DNA of 64,000 nucleotides from Eubacteriales bacterium (GCA_030536555.1 JAUNPU010000001.1:43814-107813); one strand, 5' to 3'; positions 29,056 to 38,277 are shown, counted from the stretch's first letter. Notes: a model not told the origin generated them from the letters alone. Made by a program: numbers and translations.

Positions 29056-29821
29056 TGCGTTCGTGTACCTTGTCCTTCAACACCTGTGCCGGATTCTGTG
29101 CATCCATCTCCAGAATGTTCCGCCCGTACCAGACCCGAAGCTGTAAGGGGACTGCCTGCCCCTTGCAGGGGAAGGTATCTCCGTTGTGGGCGAGGATGTC
29201 ACTGGCAAGCTGTTCCGCATCGGCTGCCTGGTCAAAATGGGTGATCAGTGCAAATTCATCCGGACCGATCCGGAACACCTGCATATCCGGGGAAATGTGG
29301 GTGTGGAGCCGCTGTACTGCCTGCATTAGCGCAAGCTCTGCAGCCTCTGGGGAGAGTGCAGCAATCTCACCGAGATTGATCACGTCAAAGCACATGACGA
29401 AGCAGTTTTCTGCGCTGCGGATGGCGTCTATCAGAATCGGCACTTCCCGGGACACGCCATCCTCGCTGATCATCAGGGGAGAAAAGACCGCGCGGGAGAT
29501 TCTGCCGGTGCGGTATTCGGAGGGCAGACAGCAGTTGATCTTGCGGAAGGCGCGGCTGAAGGATTCGGTCGTGCTGTATCCGTATCGGGCGGCCAGTTCC
29601 TGAACCGGGGTGTGCCGGGAAAGCAGCTCCTCTGCCGCCAGAGTCATTTTCCGTCTCATGATGTATTCGTTGATGCTGTATCCAAAGGCACAGCGAAACA
29701 GCTTCTGCAGAGAGGACAGAGACAGAAAGGATGCTTTTGCGATTTCTTTCTGGGTACAGTTCTCCAGCAGATGGTCTTCGATGTATTCCAGTGCACGTTT
29801 CAGTTCAAAATATTTTTCCAT
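29027..29821 (-). CDS. AraC-type regulator with degenerate GGDEF-like tail
   Basis: This is a 264-aa protein. Residues about 1-105 are an AraC/XylS double helix-turn-helix at the amino end (ENCTQKEIAKASFLSLSSL and RYGYSTTESFSRAFRK). Residues about 125-250 resemble a shortened GGDEF domain: CFVMCFDVINLGEIAAL in the place of the D-x-D-N-F-K strand, and VFRIGPDEFALIT in the place of RYGGDEF, with Gly changed to Pro. Cyclic-di-GMP synthesis is therefore unlikely; a ligand-sensing role is possible. Its promoter shares the 17-nt box region with the Rpn-like gene. The reversed order (HTH first, effector domain last) is unusual for AraC proteins. Confidence 0.75.
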   Translation of the reverse strand: MEKYFELKRALEYIEDHLLENCTQKEIAKASFLSLSSLQKLFRCAFGYSINEYIMRRKMTLAAEELLSRHTPVQELAARYGYSTTESFSRAFRKINCCLPSEYRTGRISRAVFSPLMISEDGVSREVPILIDAIRSAENCFVMCFDVINLGEIAALSPEAAELALMQAVQRLHTHISPDMQVFRIGPDEFALITHFDQAADAEQLASDILAHNGDTFPCKGQAVPLQLRVWYGRNILEMDAQNPAQVLKDKVHERTSSSDSHES

Positions 29822-29861
29822 TCGGGGTTCCTTCCTGTTTTGGTGACGGTTGTCTGCTGTA

Positions 29862-29961
29862 AGTATACCATAGGAAGGTTCTTCTGAAGTGATAATTTGA
29901 GCATTTGGGGAGAAATATTTTTATTTTAAGGCTTTTCATCCTGTACACATTGTGTTATAAT
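29862..29961. promoter_or_regulatory. divergent promoter region with 17-nt box (copy 5)
   Basis: The box AGTGATAATTTGAGCAT is at 29888-29904. Minus side: 20 nt, then an extended -10, TGG TATACT (29870-29862 on the minus strand), facing the AraC-type gene. Plus side: TTTTCA (29933-29938), 17 nt and TATAAT (29956-29961). This -35 lies 28 nt from the box, about one helical turn further than in the other four copies. Confidence 0.55.
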
Positions 29962-30019
29962 AGCCATATTCCAAAGCGAATAGCATTTCCTGCGGAGTCA
30001 GTTCCGCGGAATATATGAT

Positions 30020-30073
30020 CTGTCATCCTGACAGTCTGAGGTGTCATCAGACACTGTGAAAGCCGGTTCGGCT
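30020..30073 (+). ncRNA. structured 5' leader before the Rpn-like gene
   Basis: Three small perfect hairpins follow one another: CTGTCA-TCC-TGACAG (30020-30034), GTCTGA/TCAGAC (30034-30052) and AGCCG-GTT-CGGCT (30061-30073). A competing hairpin GTGTC-ATCA-GACAC (30041-30054) overlaps the second. The transcript from the promoter at 29933-29961 would contain all of them and a possible 14-codon leader frame from 30085. It matches no riboswitch known to me. Confidence 0.4.
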
Positions 30074-30170
30074 GTGAATTCAACATGGAAAATCCATTGA
30101 AAAAGGAGGAAATTTTACACACCTATTGATGCTGCATGAGTTTTTGATTATACTATAAGGAGAAGCATGT

Positions 30171-31148
30171 ATGGAGAAGAAACCATTACAATGGCATCCG
30201 GGATTCCAGTCGGCCCTGCAGGTGGAGCTGATGGAGGACCGGGAGCATCTGCGGTTCGAGAAGGAGTACAATCTTACCAGAAAACCGCTGGAGATTGATG
30301 TGCTGATCAAGAAGGACGATGATTATCAGGTGGGAAAGAGCATCGGAAGAATTTTCCGCCGCCACAACATCATTGAGTACAAAAGCCCGGAGGACTATGT
30401 AAGTCTGAACGTTCTCTATAAGGTACTTGGATATGCGTGTCTGTATCAGTCGGATACGGAGCGGGTGGGAGAGATTCACCCGGATGATATTACAACGTCG
30501 ATTATGTGCAGTCACTATCCGCGAAAGCTGCTGTCTTACTTACATAGGAGATATGGGACAGAGGTCAGGAGCATGTACCCCGGGGTCTATTACCTGACGA
30601 ATCTTCTGTTTCCGGTTCAGATTGTGATACTTCCCCAGCTTCCGGGTGAAGATTATGTGTGGATGAGCCGTCTGCGCTGTGATTTGAACGCGGAGGAGGA
30701 TGTGAAGCTGCTGACTGCGGCATACAGCAGCAGGGAGCATGATCCGCTGTATCAGTCGGTTATGGATGTCATCGTTCGGGCAAATGAGGAAGAGTTTAAG
30801 GAGGAACATGGAATGTGTGATGCGCTGATGGAGATTCTTGAGGAGCTGGCTGACAAGAGGGCAGAGAAGAAGGCCGTGGAGCTTGCGGAGAAGAAAGCCG
30901 AGGAGTTAGCGGAGAAGAAATTTGCGGATAAGTTAAAAGCAACGGAGCAGGCAGTGTTATGTCTTAAGTTGATCGGCCAGGTTCGAAAGAAATGCAGGAA
31001 AGACATGAATGTGGCAGACATCACAGAGTGCCTTGAGGAGTCGGCAGAAGTCATTCAGGCTATCTGTGATACGCTGAAGCAGAATCCGGAGGCCGATGAT
31101 CAGAGAATCTATGAGATTCTGGAGGCGGAGAACCGCTGCTGCAGCTGA
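30171..31148 (+). CDS. Rpn-like PD-(D/E)XK nuclease/transposase family protein
   Basis: This is a 325-aa protein. Residues about 30-75 show a PD-(D/E)XK core: LEIDVLIKKDDDYQ, then FRRHNIIEYKSPEDYVS with the E-x-K pair. The middle keeps typical Rpn-family marks (YLHRRYGTEV, GVYYLTNLLFPVQIV, REHDPLYQSVMDVI). Residues about 225-265 are a highly charged coiled coil with repeated AEKKA/ELAEKK units. Such proteins are multicopy in Lachnospiraceae and relate to RpnA-E recombination-promoting nucleases. No start-stop disruption is seen, so it may be active. A second, truncated family member lies at 40321-40806. AAGGAG precedes the ATG. The biological role is uncertain, with phage defence and recombination both proposed for the family. 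Confidence 0.75.
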   Translation: MEKKPLQWHPGFQSALQVELMEDREHLRFEKEYNLTRKPLEIDVLIKKDDDYQVGKSIGRIFRRHNIIEYKSPEDYVSLNVLYKVLGYACLYQSDTERVGEIHPDDITTSIMCSHYPRKLLSYLHRRYGTEVRSMYPGVYYLTNLLFPVQIVILPQLPGEDYVWMSRLRCDLNAEEDVKLLTAAYSSREHDPLYQSVMDVIVRANEEEFKEEHGMCDALMEILEELADKRAEKKAVELAEKKAEELAEKKFADKLKATEQAVLCLKLIGQVRKKCRKDMNVADITECLEESAEVIQAICDTLKQNPEADDQRIYEILEAENRCCS

Positions 31149-31162
31149 TAAGTTATGAACGG

Positions 31163-31200
31163 GAAGGAGTACCAGATTGTGAACTGGTGCTTCTTTTTTT
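31163..31200 (+). terminator. intrinsic terminator after the Rpn-like gene
   Basis: GAAG plus ACCAG on the left pairs with CTGGT and CTTC on the right (bulged stem), followed by a run of T ending at 31200. Confidence 0.6.
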
Positions 31201-31307
31201 GTCTTTTGATTTACATCATCTTCATATCTCACGCAGTTTCCTCCATGGAATCTTTAAAATCACCGGTGCTATGATACAGACAGTTCAGAAAAAGGAGGTA
31301 ATTTACA

Positions 31308-31427
31308 ATGAAAAAAGTGAACTGGACAGAAATCAAAACCGGTGTAAAGGTAATCGGTGTATCCATGGCAGTGTGTGCCGCAGCGGTAGGAATCCGGACG
31401 CTATTGTGGATGCCGCAGATCTTTTAG
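31308..31427 (+). CDS. 39-aa membrane peptide at the head of the kdp operon
   Basis: This small frame begins MKKVNWTEIKTGVKVIGVSM and ends RTLLWMPQIF, with one hydrophobic helix at about residues 13-30. AAAGGAGG lies 8 bp before the ATG, so translation is well supported. It is 17 bp ahead of kdpA. Its place is that of KdpF, the single-helix peptide that stabilises KdpABC in other bacteria, but it is longer and carries a charged amino end, so homology is not proven. An extended -10, TGC TATGAT (31267-31275), lies 32 bp upstream with a poor -35, as expected for a KdpE-activated promoter. Confidence 0.6.
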   Translation: MKKVNWTEIKTGVKVIGVSMAVCAAAVGIRTLLWMPQIF

Positions 31428-31444
31428 ATGCGAGGTGACGGACA

Positions 31445-33196
31445 ATGATGAATGTGGGAATCCAGATGATTTTGTATTGCATGATCCTTGTGGCGCTCAG
31501 CCTTCCACTGGGCGCTTACATAGGAAAGGTCATGAACGGGGAGCGGGTGCTGCTTTCGCCGGTGCTCGCTCCGGTGGAGAAGGGTATTTACAGGCTCCTT
31601 CGCATCGACAAGGAGGAGGACATGGACTGGAAGCGGTACGCGGTCTGCACGGGAGTGTTCAGTCTGATCAGCCTGCTTTTTTTATGGGGGCTTTTGACGG
31701 TGCAGGGGCGGCTCCCCTTCAATCCCCTGAAGCTTCCGGGGACCTCATGGCACCTGGGGTTTAACACGGCAGCCAGTTTCCTGACAAACACCAACTGGCA
31801 GTCCTATTCCGGAGAGTCGGCTCTGAGCTATTTGAGCCAGATGCTGGGACTGGGCGTGCAGAACTTTACATCGGCGGCTGTGGGGATTGCGGTGCTGTTT
31901 GCGCTGATCCGGGGCTTTATTCAGGTGAAGCAGCGGGGAATCGGAAACTTCTATACAGATGTGACGAAGGTGACTCTGTATGTGCTGCTTCCCCTTTCTA
32001 TCCTGGTGTCGCTGGTGCTTGTGTCCAGAGGCGTGCCCCAGACCTTTCAGGAAATGGAGGAGGTTTCGCTGCTGCAGCCCTACGAGGCGGTGGCAGAGGA
32101 CGGAACCGTGACGGTGGCAGAGAAGGCGGCAGTTCCGCTGGGACCTGCGGGCAGCCAGATTGCCATCAAGCAGCTGGGAACCAACGGCGGCGGCTTCTAC
32201 GGAGTCAATTCGGCGCATCCGCTGGAGAATCCTGACCCGCTTACCAACGTGTTTGAAATGATATCTCTGCTGCTGATTCCTGCGGCGCTCTGCTTCACCT
32301 TTGGCAGAAATGTGAAGGATCCCCGTCAGGGAAGAGCGATTTTTGCAGCCATGTTCCTTCTGATGGCAGCGGCGCTTGTGGTGGTTGGCACACAGGAGCA
32401 GGCAGGAACCCCGCAGATCAGCCAGAGCGGTGCCGTTGATACAGGCACGGACGGACAGGCGGGCGGCAACATGGAGGGAAAGGAGACCCGGTTCGGGATT
32501 GCCGCTTCCAGCACATGGGCGGTATTTACCACCTGCGCTTCCAACGGTTCCGTCAACTCCATGCATGACAGCTATACACCGCTGGGCGGCATGGTCACCA
32601 TGCTGTTGATGCAGCTGGGCGAGGTGGTGTTCGGCGGCGTGGGCTGCGGCCTTTACGGTATGTTGGGCTTCGCCATCATGACGGTATTCATAGCCGGGCT
32701 GATGGTAGGGCGGACCCCGGAATACCTGTGTAAGAAAATCGAACCCTACGAGATGAAGATGGCAGTGTTCGTATGTCTGGCGACTCCGGTTGCCATTCTC
32801 ATAGGAAGCGGCATTGCAGCCGTGGTTCCTGCTGTGGCGGACAGCCTGAACAATCCGGGCGCCCATGGATTTTCCGAAATCCTGTACGCCTACTCATCGG
32901 CAGGTGGCAACAACGGCTCTGCCTTTGCAGGATTCAATGCCAACACACCGTTTCTCAATACCAGTATCGGTCTGGTGATGCTGTTTGTCCGGTTTGTGCC
33001 GATGATTGCCACTCTGGCAATCGCAGGAAGCCTGTCGGCAAAGAAAAAGGTTGCGGTGAGTGCCGGCACGCTGCCGACCCACAATGCCATGTTTGTATTT
33101 CTGCTGATCGTGGTGGTGCTGATGATCGGTGCCTTAAGCTTTTTCCCGGCACTGGCGCTGGGCCCCATTGCAGAATTCTTCGAGATGAGGGTGTAG
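31445..33196 (+). CDS. kdpA: potassium-transporting ATPase subunit KdpA
   Basis: This is a 583-aa pore subunit of the high-affinity KdpFABC pump, structurally a TrkH relative. Filter-region segments are TNTNWQSYSGE, GTNGGGFYGVNSAHPLENP, TCASNGSVNSMHDSYTPLGG and SSAGGNNGSAFAGFNANTPF, all typical of KdpA. About ten membrane helices are visible. GAGGTGACGG precedes the ATG, and kdpB starts 12 bp after the stop. It binds and selects potassium outside the membrane before transfer through KdpB. Length is near the family's usual 550-600. Confidence 0.96.
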   Translation: MMNVGIQMILYCMILVALSLPLGAYIGKVMNGERVLLSPVLAPVEKGIYRLLRIDKEEDMDWKRYAVCTGVFSLISLLFLWGLLTVQGRLPFNPLKLPGTSWHLGFNTAASFLTNTNWQSYSGESALSYLSQMLGLGVQNFTSAAVGIAVLFALIRGFIQVKQRGIGNFYTDVTKVTLYVLLPLSILVSLVLVSRGVPQTFQEMEEVSLLQPYEAVAEDGTVTVAEKAAVPLGPAGSQIAIKQLGTNGGGFYGVNSAHPLENPDPLTNVFEMISLLLIPAALCFTFGRNVKDPRQGRAIFAAMFLLMAAALVVVGTQEQAGTPQISQSGAVDTGTDGQAGGNMEGKETRFGIAASSTWAVFTTCASNGSVNSMHDSYTPLGGMVTMLLMQLGEVVFGGVGCGLYGMLGFAIMTVFIAGLMVGRTPEYLCKKIEPYEMKMAVFVCLATPVAILIGSGIAAVVPAVADSLNNPGAHGFSEILYAYSSAGGNNGSAFAGFNANTPFLNTSIGLVMLFVRFVPMIATLAIAGSLSAKKKVAVSAGTLPTHNAMFVFLLIVVVLMIGALSFFPALALGPIAEFFEMRV

Positions 33197-33208
33197 GAGG
33201 ATGAGAGA

Positions 33209-35260
33209 ATGTTTACAGATAAGAAGATTTTAATCCGGGCGCTGAAGGACTCGGTGCGGAAGCTGCACCCGAAGGCCCAGATCCAGAACCCGGTCATGTT
33301 CATGGTGTATGTGTCAGCGATTCTGACGCTGGTACTGTTTGGATGCTCGCTGGCGGGCTTCAAGGACGCCAGTCCGGGCTTCATTCTGGCAGTTTCCGTG
33401 ATCCTGTGGTTTACAGACCTGTTCGGCAACTTTGCGGAGGCAATCGCGGAGGGGCGGGGCAAGGCGCAGGCGGATTCCCTGCGGGCGGGGAGAAAGCACA
33501 CATCGGCGTGCAGAATCCCTTCTATCGACCGGAAGGATGCGGCGGTCATGGTGGATTCCAGCAATCTGCGCAAAGGAGATCTGATCTATGTGAAGGCAGG
33601 GGAGCAGATTCCGGCGGACGGTGATGTGGTGGAGGGCGCAGCCAGTGTGGATGAGAGCGCCATCACCGGAGAGTCCGCCCCGGTCATCCGGGAGAGCGGA
33701 GGCGACCGAAGTGCCGTCACCGGCGGAACCACCGTCACCAGCGACTGGCTGGTAATCCGCGTCAGCAACAATCCGGGCGAGAGCTTTATGGACAAGATGA
33801 TTGCCATGGTGGAAGGGGCGTCCCGGAAAAAGACACCTAATGAGATTGCCCTGCAGATTTTTCTGGTGGCTCTGTCGGTCATTTTCGTGCTGGTGACCGT
33901 ATCGCTGTACGCCTACTCCATGTTTGTCTCAGGGCAGAAGGGAATGGAAAATCCCACCTCCGTGACCTCGCTGGTAGCGCTGCTCATCTGTCTGGCGCCC
34001 ACCACCATCGGCGCGCTGCTTTCCGCCATCGGCATTGCCGGCATGAGCCGTCTGAATCAGGCAAATGTCCTCGCCATGAGTGGTCGTGCCATCGAGGCGG
34101 CGGGAGATGTGGATGTGCTGCTGCTGGATAAGACAGGCACCATCACCCTGGGAAACCGCCGCGCCGACGCATTTATCCCGGTGGACGGAAGGACGGCGAC
34201 GGAGCTTGCCGACGCCGCCCAGCTGTCCTCGCTGGCGGACGAGACGCCGGAGGGCAGGAGCGTGGTGATTCTTGCCAAGGAGCAGTTTGGCATCCGGGGC
34301 AGGAATATGGAGGAGCTTCAGGCAGAATTTGTGCCGTTTACGGCGAAGACCCGCATGAGCGGCATCGACTATCAGGGAAATGAAATCCGCAAGGGAGCTG
34401 CCGATGCGGTGAAGGCGTATGTGACGACTGCCGGCGGTTATTACAGTGCAGCCTGCGACGAGGCGGTGAAGAAAATCGCAGGTCAGGGTGGAACGCCTCT
34501 GGTGGTGGCAAAGAATCATCAGGTTCTGGGTGTGATCGAGTTAAAGGATATTGTCAAGAAGGGGGTCAGGGAGAAATTTGCAGACCTTCGTGCCATGGGA
34601 ATCCGCACCATCATGATTACCGGGGATAATCCCATGACGGCGGCATCCATCGCTGCGGAGGCGGGGGTGGATGATTTTCTGGCAGAGGCAACGCCGGAGG
34701 GGAAGCTGTCCATGATCCGGGAGTATCAGGCAAAAGGTCATCTGGTCGCCATGACCGGTGACGGAACCAACGATGCTCCGGCGCTGGCGCAGGCGGATGT
34801 GGCGGTTGCCATGAATACGGGCACCCAGGCGGCGAAGGAGGCGGGCAATATGGTGGATCTGGACTCCTCCCCCACCAAGCTGATCGAGATCGTGAAGATC
34901 GGCAAGCAGCTTCTGATGACCCGCGGCGCCCTGACGACCTTCAGCATTGCCAATGACGTGGCGAAGTATTTCGCCATCATCCCGGCGCTGTTCATGGGGC
35001 TGTATCCGGGGCTGGCGGCGCTGAATATCATGGGGCTTCGCAGCCCCCAGAGCGCAGTATTCTCTGCCCTGATCTACAACGCCCTGATCATCGTGGCGCT
35101 GATTCCGCTGGCATTAAAGGGCGTGAAATACCGGGAGGTGCCGGCGGCGAAGATGCTTTCCGGAAACCTGCTGGTCTACGGACTTGGCGGAATCGTGATT
35201 CCGTTTGTGGCGATTAAATTCATTGATATGCTGCTTGCCGGTGTGGGCGTGGCATTGTAA
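33209..35260 (+). CDS. kdpB: potassium-transporting P-type ATPase subunit KdpB
   Basis: This is a 683-aa P-type ATPase that powers the Kdp pump. The actuator loop is ITGESAP, the phosphorylated aspartate is D307 in [14 protein letters not shown], and the hinge is [22 protein letters not shown] split over the phosphatase region. About seven membrane helices flank these domains. It lies between kdpA and kdpC with 12 and 68 bp gaps. The 68-bp gap before kdpC carries its own CAGGAGG. The length and motif order are standard, and no lesion is seen. Confidence 0.97.
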   Translation: MFTDKKILIRALKDSVRKLHPKAQIQNPVMFMVYVSAILTLVLFGCSLAGFKDASPGFILAVSVILWFTDLFGNFAEAIAEGRGKAQADSLRAGRKHTSACRIPSIDRKDAAVMVDSSNLRKGDLIYVKAGEQIPADGDVVEGAASVDESAITGESAPVIRESGGDRSAVTGGTTVTSDWLVIRVSNNPGESFMDKMIAMVEGASRKKTPNEIALQIFLVALSVIFVLVTVSLYAYSMFVSGQKGMENPTSVTSLVALLICLAPTTIGALLSAIGIAGMSRLNQANVLAMSGRAIEAAGDVDVLLLDKTGTITLGNRRADAFIPVDGRTATELADAAQLSSLADETPEGRSVVILAKEQFGIRGRNMEELQAEFVPFTAKTRMSGIDYQGNEIRKGAADAVKAYVTTAGGYYSAACDEAVKKIAGQGGTPLVVAKNHQVLGVIELKDIVKKGVREKFADLRAMGIRTIMITGDNPMTAASIAAEAGVDDFLAEATPEGKLSMIREYQAKGHLVAMTGDGTNDAPALAQADVAVAMNTGTQAAKEAGNMVDLDSSPTKLIEIVKIGKQLLMTRGALTTFSIANDVAKYFAIIPALFMGLYPGLAALNIMGLRSPQSAVFSALIYNALIIVALIPLALKGVKYREVPAAKMLSGNLLVYGLGGIVIPFVAIKFIDMLLAGVGVAL

Positions 35261-35328
35261 AAAAGATGACTGTCTGTCCGGCGAGGCGGTCTGGCGGACC
35301 GGGCGGCAGCCACAGGAGGTGGAACAAT

Positions 35329-35949
35329 ATGAAAACGATAAAATCAATGGTTCTGAAAATGCTGGGGTTTTTTGCAGTGCTGACCCTGCTGACCGGCGTG
35401 CTCTACCCGGCGCTGATCACCGGAATCTCCAACGCAGTCTTTCCGTGGCAGGCAAGAGGCTCCATACTGGTGGGAGAGGACGGCACGAAATACGGAAGCG
35501 CGCTGGTGGCGCAGCCATTTTCGGACGAAAAATATCTCTGGGGCCGTGTGATGAATATCGATACGGAAACCTTCACCGACAAGGACGGCAATCCTCTGGT
35601 CTACGGCTGGGCTTCCAACAAGAGCCCGGCGGGGGAGGAGTTAGAGGCGATGATCGCCCGGCGGGTGGCAGACATCCGTGCGTCCCAGCCGGAGAAGGAC
35701 GGCGAGCCGATTCCGGTGGATCTGGTCACCTGCTCCGGCAGCGGGCTGGATCCGGAAATATCTCCGGCAGCAGCGGAATTTCAGGTGAGCCGGATTGCGG
35801 CGGCGCGAAATATCTCCGAGGATGAGGTGAGAAGCGTGATTCAGCAGTACACCACCGGGAGAACCTTCGGCTTGTTTGGAGAGCCGAGCGTGAACGTGCT
35901 GAAGGTGAATCTGACGCTGGACGGAATCAAATGGAAGGAGCTGTCATGA
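35329..35949 (+). CDS. kdpC: potassium-transporting ATPase subunit KdpC
   Basis: This is a 206-aa accessory subunit with one amino-terminal membrane helix (about residues 8-33) and an extracytoplasmic domain. KdpC marks are QPFSDEKYLWGR, the segment from VTCSGSGLDPEIS into AAAEFQVSRIAAARN, and NVLKVNLTLDGI. CAGGAGG supports ATG 35329; an in-frame ATG at 35266 has no ribosome-binding site. The stop overlaps the next ATG (ATGA), coupling kdpC to the kdpD half-gene. Confidence 0.95.
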   Translation: MKTIKSMVLKMLGFFAVLTLLTGVLYPALITGISNAVFPWQARGSILVGEDGTKYGSALVAQPFSDEKYLWGRVMNIDTETFTDKDGNPLVYGWASNKSPAGEELEAMIARRVADIRASQPEKDGEPIPVDLVTCSGSGLDPEISPAAAEFQVSRIAAARNISEDEVRSVIQQYTTGRTFGLFGEPSVNVLKVNLTLDGIKWKELS

Positions 35950-37085
35950 CAGACATGGCAGAAGAGACCATTGGGACAAGCTTAAATCAGGAGAACGGGA
36001 ACAGCCGGAGAGGAAAGTTAAAAATCTTCTTCGGCTACGCCGCCGGTGTGGGAAAGACCTACTCCATGCTGGATGCGGCACAGGCGGAGAAGCGTGCAGG
36101 GTTGGATGTGGTGGCGGGCTATGTGGAACCCCATGCCCGGCCGGAGACCATGGCGATGGTAGGGGATCTGGAATGTCTGCCGCCGGCAGAGATTGCCTAC
36201 CGGGGCATCCTCCTGAAGGAATTTGACTTAGACCGGGCGCTCAAGCGGAAGCCGGGGCTGATTCTGGTGGACGAGATGGCACACACCAACGCCGCCGGCT
36301 GCCGCCATGAGAAGCGGTGGCAGGACATTGAGGAGCTGCTTGCGGCCGGAATCAGCGTTTACACTACGGTAAATGTGCAGCATCTGGAAAGCCTTCATGA
36401 TATTGTGGCATCCATCACCCAGATTCGCGTCAGCGAGCGGGTGCCGGACCGGATATTCGATCAGGCAGAGGAAATCGAGCTGGTGGATACGCCGCCGGAG
36501 GAGCTGCTTGCCCGCATGGGGGCGGGGAAAATCTATCCCGGCGAGCGGGCGGGCAGGGCTATGGAGCATTTTTTTACCATGGAGAACCTGACGGCGCTGC
36601 GGGAAATCGCCCTTCGGCGGACGGCGGATCAGGTAAATCATGCGGTGACCAGGCAAAAGGAGGCAGGCGGGAGGGAATATTACACCTGGGAGCACGTGCT
36701 GATCTGTGTTTCCCCGGCTCCCTCCAGCGCCAGAGTGATCCGGACGGCAGCCCGGATGGCATTTGCATTTCAGGCGCGGATGACGGCTGTGGTGGTGGTA
36801 AAGCCGGATGATAAGGAGGCGCAGGAACAGTTCTTAAAATCCGTGGAGGCGAATCTGAAGCTGGCGCAGCAGTTTGGCGCGCAGGTGGTGCAGCTTTCCG
36901 GAAGCAATGTGGCGGCGGCAATCGCCGAGTACGCCAGACAGAACGGGGTGTCCAAAATCGTCATCGGAAGGACCGTGCGCCCCAAGGGAATCCGCGGGCT
37001 GCTTAACCGGAAGAATCTGATCGACCATCTGATCGCGCTGGCACCGAAGCTGGACATCTATGTGATTCCTGACGAGCGGACGTAA
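35946..37085 (+). CDS. KdpD N-terminal half (sensor and USP domains, no kinase)
   Basis: This is a 379-aa cytoplasmic protein containing only the KdpD sensor domain (residues about 20-230, Walker A GYAAGVGKT, then VDEMAHTNAAGCRHEKRWQD and TTVNVQHLESLHD) and a universal-stress-protein-like domain (about 245-375, VLICVSPAPSSARVIRTAARMA). It stops exactly where the DUF4118 membrane and kinase domains would begin. Those domains are encoded at 2617-4107 beside kdpE. ATG 35946 has AAGGAG and overlaps the kdpC stop. Known truncated KdpD proteins act as cyclic-di-AMP or potassium sensors; here it may bind the separate kinase to reconstitute KdpD (inference). Confidence 0.88.
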   Translation: MTDMAEETIGTSLNQENGNSRRGKLKIFFGYAAGVGKTYSMLDAAQAEKRAGLDVVAGYVEPHARPETMAMVGDLECLPPAEIAYRGILLKEFDLDRALKRKPGLILVDEMAHTNAAGCRHEKRWQDIEELLAAGISVYTTVNVQHLESLHDIVASITQIRVSERVPDRIFDQAEEIELVDTPPEELLARMGAGKIYPGERAGRAMEHFFTMENLTALREIALRRTADQVNHAVTRQKEAGGREYYTWEHVLICVSPAPSSARVIRTAARMAFAFQARMTAVVVVKPDDKEAQEQFLKSVEANLKLAQQFGAQVVQLSGSNVAAAIAEYARQNGVSKIVIGRTVRPKGIRGLLNRKNLIDHLIALAPKLDIYVIPDERT

Positions 37086-37215
37086 GAGACCGATGTCCGG
37101 GCGATTTTCGACGAGCGAAGCCATTTACACGATGTTTATGCCGACGGACGTTTGCCATCTGGAATATTTATTGCGTCCGGCTGTATCATAAAGCCATGAA
37201 AACGAGGTGAGCGAT

Positions 37216-37407
37216 ATGTTGGAAGAACTGGAAAACCGGGACAAGAAAATGAGATGGTCAGAGAGCCTGGAAGAGAATCACCCGCTGCTCAGTCTCCTGC
37301 TGTTTCAGATTTTATGCGGGATATTTATGATTGGAGCGGTCAGTGGAATCGCATTTGCCGGCGGAGCCATTATCTGGATGTTCTATCAGATGGTGGGGAT
37401 GATGTAA
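37216..37407 (+). CDS. 63-aa small membrane protein
   Basis: This short frame starts MLEELENRDKKMRWSES and continues with a hydrophobic carboxy-terminal half (about residues 27-60, LLSLLLFQILCGIFMIGAVSG and on), enough for one long or two short membrane helices. GAGGTGAG precedes the ATG 37216. It lies 130 bp behind the kdp operon and before the L25 gene, in the same direction. No family is recognised. The glutamate/lysine-rich start suggests a cytoplasmic amino end. Confidence 0.55.
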   Translation: MLEELENRDKKMRWSESLEENHPLLSLLLFQILCGIFMIGAVSGIAFAGGAIIWMFYQMVGMM

Positions 37408-37595
37408 TTTGAAATATACACAAAATTTTGCCGGAAAATAAAAAATATTTGGTGAATCATATTGCTATAGAAGTGCTATAATAAGCCACGTAACAAGGAA
37501 ACAATTACATAGAGATGTTACTTAACAAAACCTCCTTTCGCGCAGAACGAATCGTAGAAGGCTGCTAAGCAATCAGTGAGTTGGAGGAAAAACAA

Positions 37596-38189
37596 ATGGA
37601 TACTTTAAAAGCTGAAAAACGCAGTATGGATGTGACGGCAAAGAGATGGAGACGGGAAGGCTTCGTGACCGGATGTATTTTCGGACGGGAAATCGAGAAT
37701 TCCATTCCGGTCAAGGTGAAAAAGACGGAACTGGAGAAGCTTCTCAAGAACAATCACAAGGGCAGTCAGATCATGCTGGATGTGGAAGGTCAGCAGTACG
37801 ATGTGCTGATCAAGGAGCTGGATTACAATTCCCTGCTTGGAAGATACGATGAGATTGATTTTCAGGCGCTGGTAAGCAATGAGAAGGTACATTCCGTGGC
37901 AGAGGTGGTTCTGTTGAACCATGAGAAGGTTGTCGGCGGTGTGCTGGAGCTGGTACTGCCTGAGATTTCCTATAAAGCACTTCCGGCGGCTCTGACCGAC
38001 AAGGTAGAGATTGATGCCGCAGAGCTTCGGGTAGGCGATACGGTGAAGGTAAAGGATCTGCCGTTCTACAGCAACCCGGATATCGATGTGAAGAGCGATC
38101 CGGAAGCCGTTGTTGTGACGGTGGTAGCGGTTCACAATGAGGTTTCGGAGGATGAGGCAGAAGCTGACGAGAAGAAAGCAGACAAATAG
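37596..38189 (+). CDS. 50S ribosomal protein L25/general stress protein Ctc
   Basis: This is a 197-aa protein of the bL25 CTC type: a 5S-rRNA-binding amino-terminal barrel (residues about 1-92, EGFVTGCIFGREIE and HKGSQIMLDVEGQQYDVLIKELD segments) and a beta-rich TL5 domain (about 95-180, HEKVVGGVLELVL, ALTDKVEIDAAELRVGD). The tail is acidic (DEAEADEKKADK). TTGGAGGAAAAACAA supports ATG 37596. The leader carries CCTCC (37531-37535), complementary to this GGAGG, so the site may be masked. It stabilises the central protuberance of the large subunit under stress. Confidence 0.88.
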   Translation: MDTLKAEKRSMDVTAKRWRREGFVTGCIFGREIENSIPVKVKKTELEKLLKNNHKGSQIMLDVEGQQYDVLIKELDYNSLLGRYDEIDFQALVSNEKVHSVAEVVLLNHEKVVGGVLELVLPEISYKALPAALTDKVEIDAAELRVGDTVKVKDLPFYSNPDIDVKSDPEAVVVTVVAVHNEVSEDEAEADEKKADK

Positions 38190-38201
38190 AAATTCAATGA
38201 G

Positions 38202-38234
38202 AAAAGGAGTATCAGAGATGGTACTTCTTTTTTT
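38202..38234 (+). terminator. intrinsic terminator after the L25 gene
   Basis: AAAAGGAGTA (38202-38211) pairs with TACTTCTTTT (38222-38231, one G-U pair), followed by T-rich sequence. Confidence 0.7.
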
Positions 38235-38277
38235 GTGTGTTGTTCAGAAAAAATTTTCAAAACAGGCGCAAGTCGAA

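Noticed and set aside
29027..29821. Active diguanylate cyclase
   Set aside because: The GGDEF motif is changed to GPDEF and the metal-binding strand is not conserved, so catalysis is unlikely.
31745..32866. 373-codon open frame on the minus strand
   Set aside because: It is antisense to kdpA with His/Gln-rich shadow composition.
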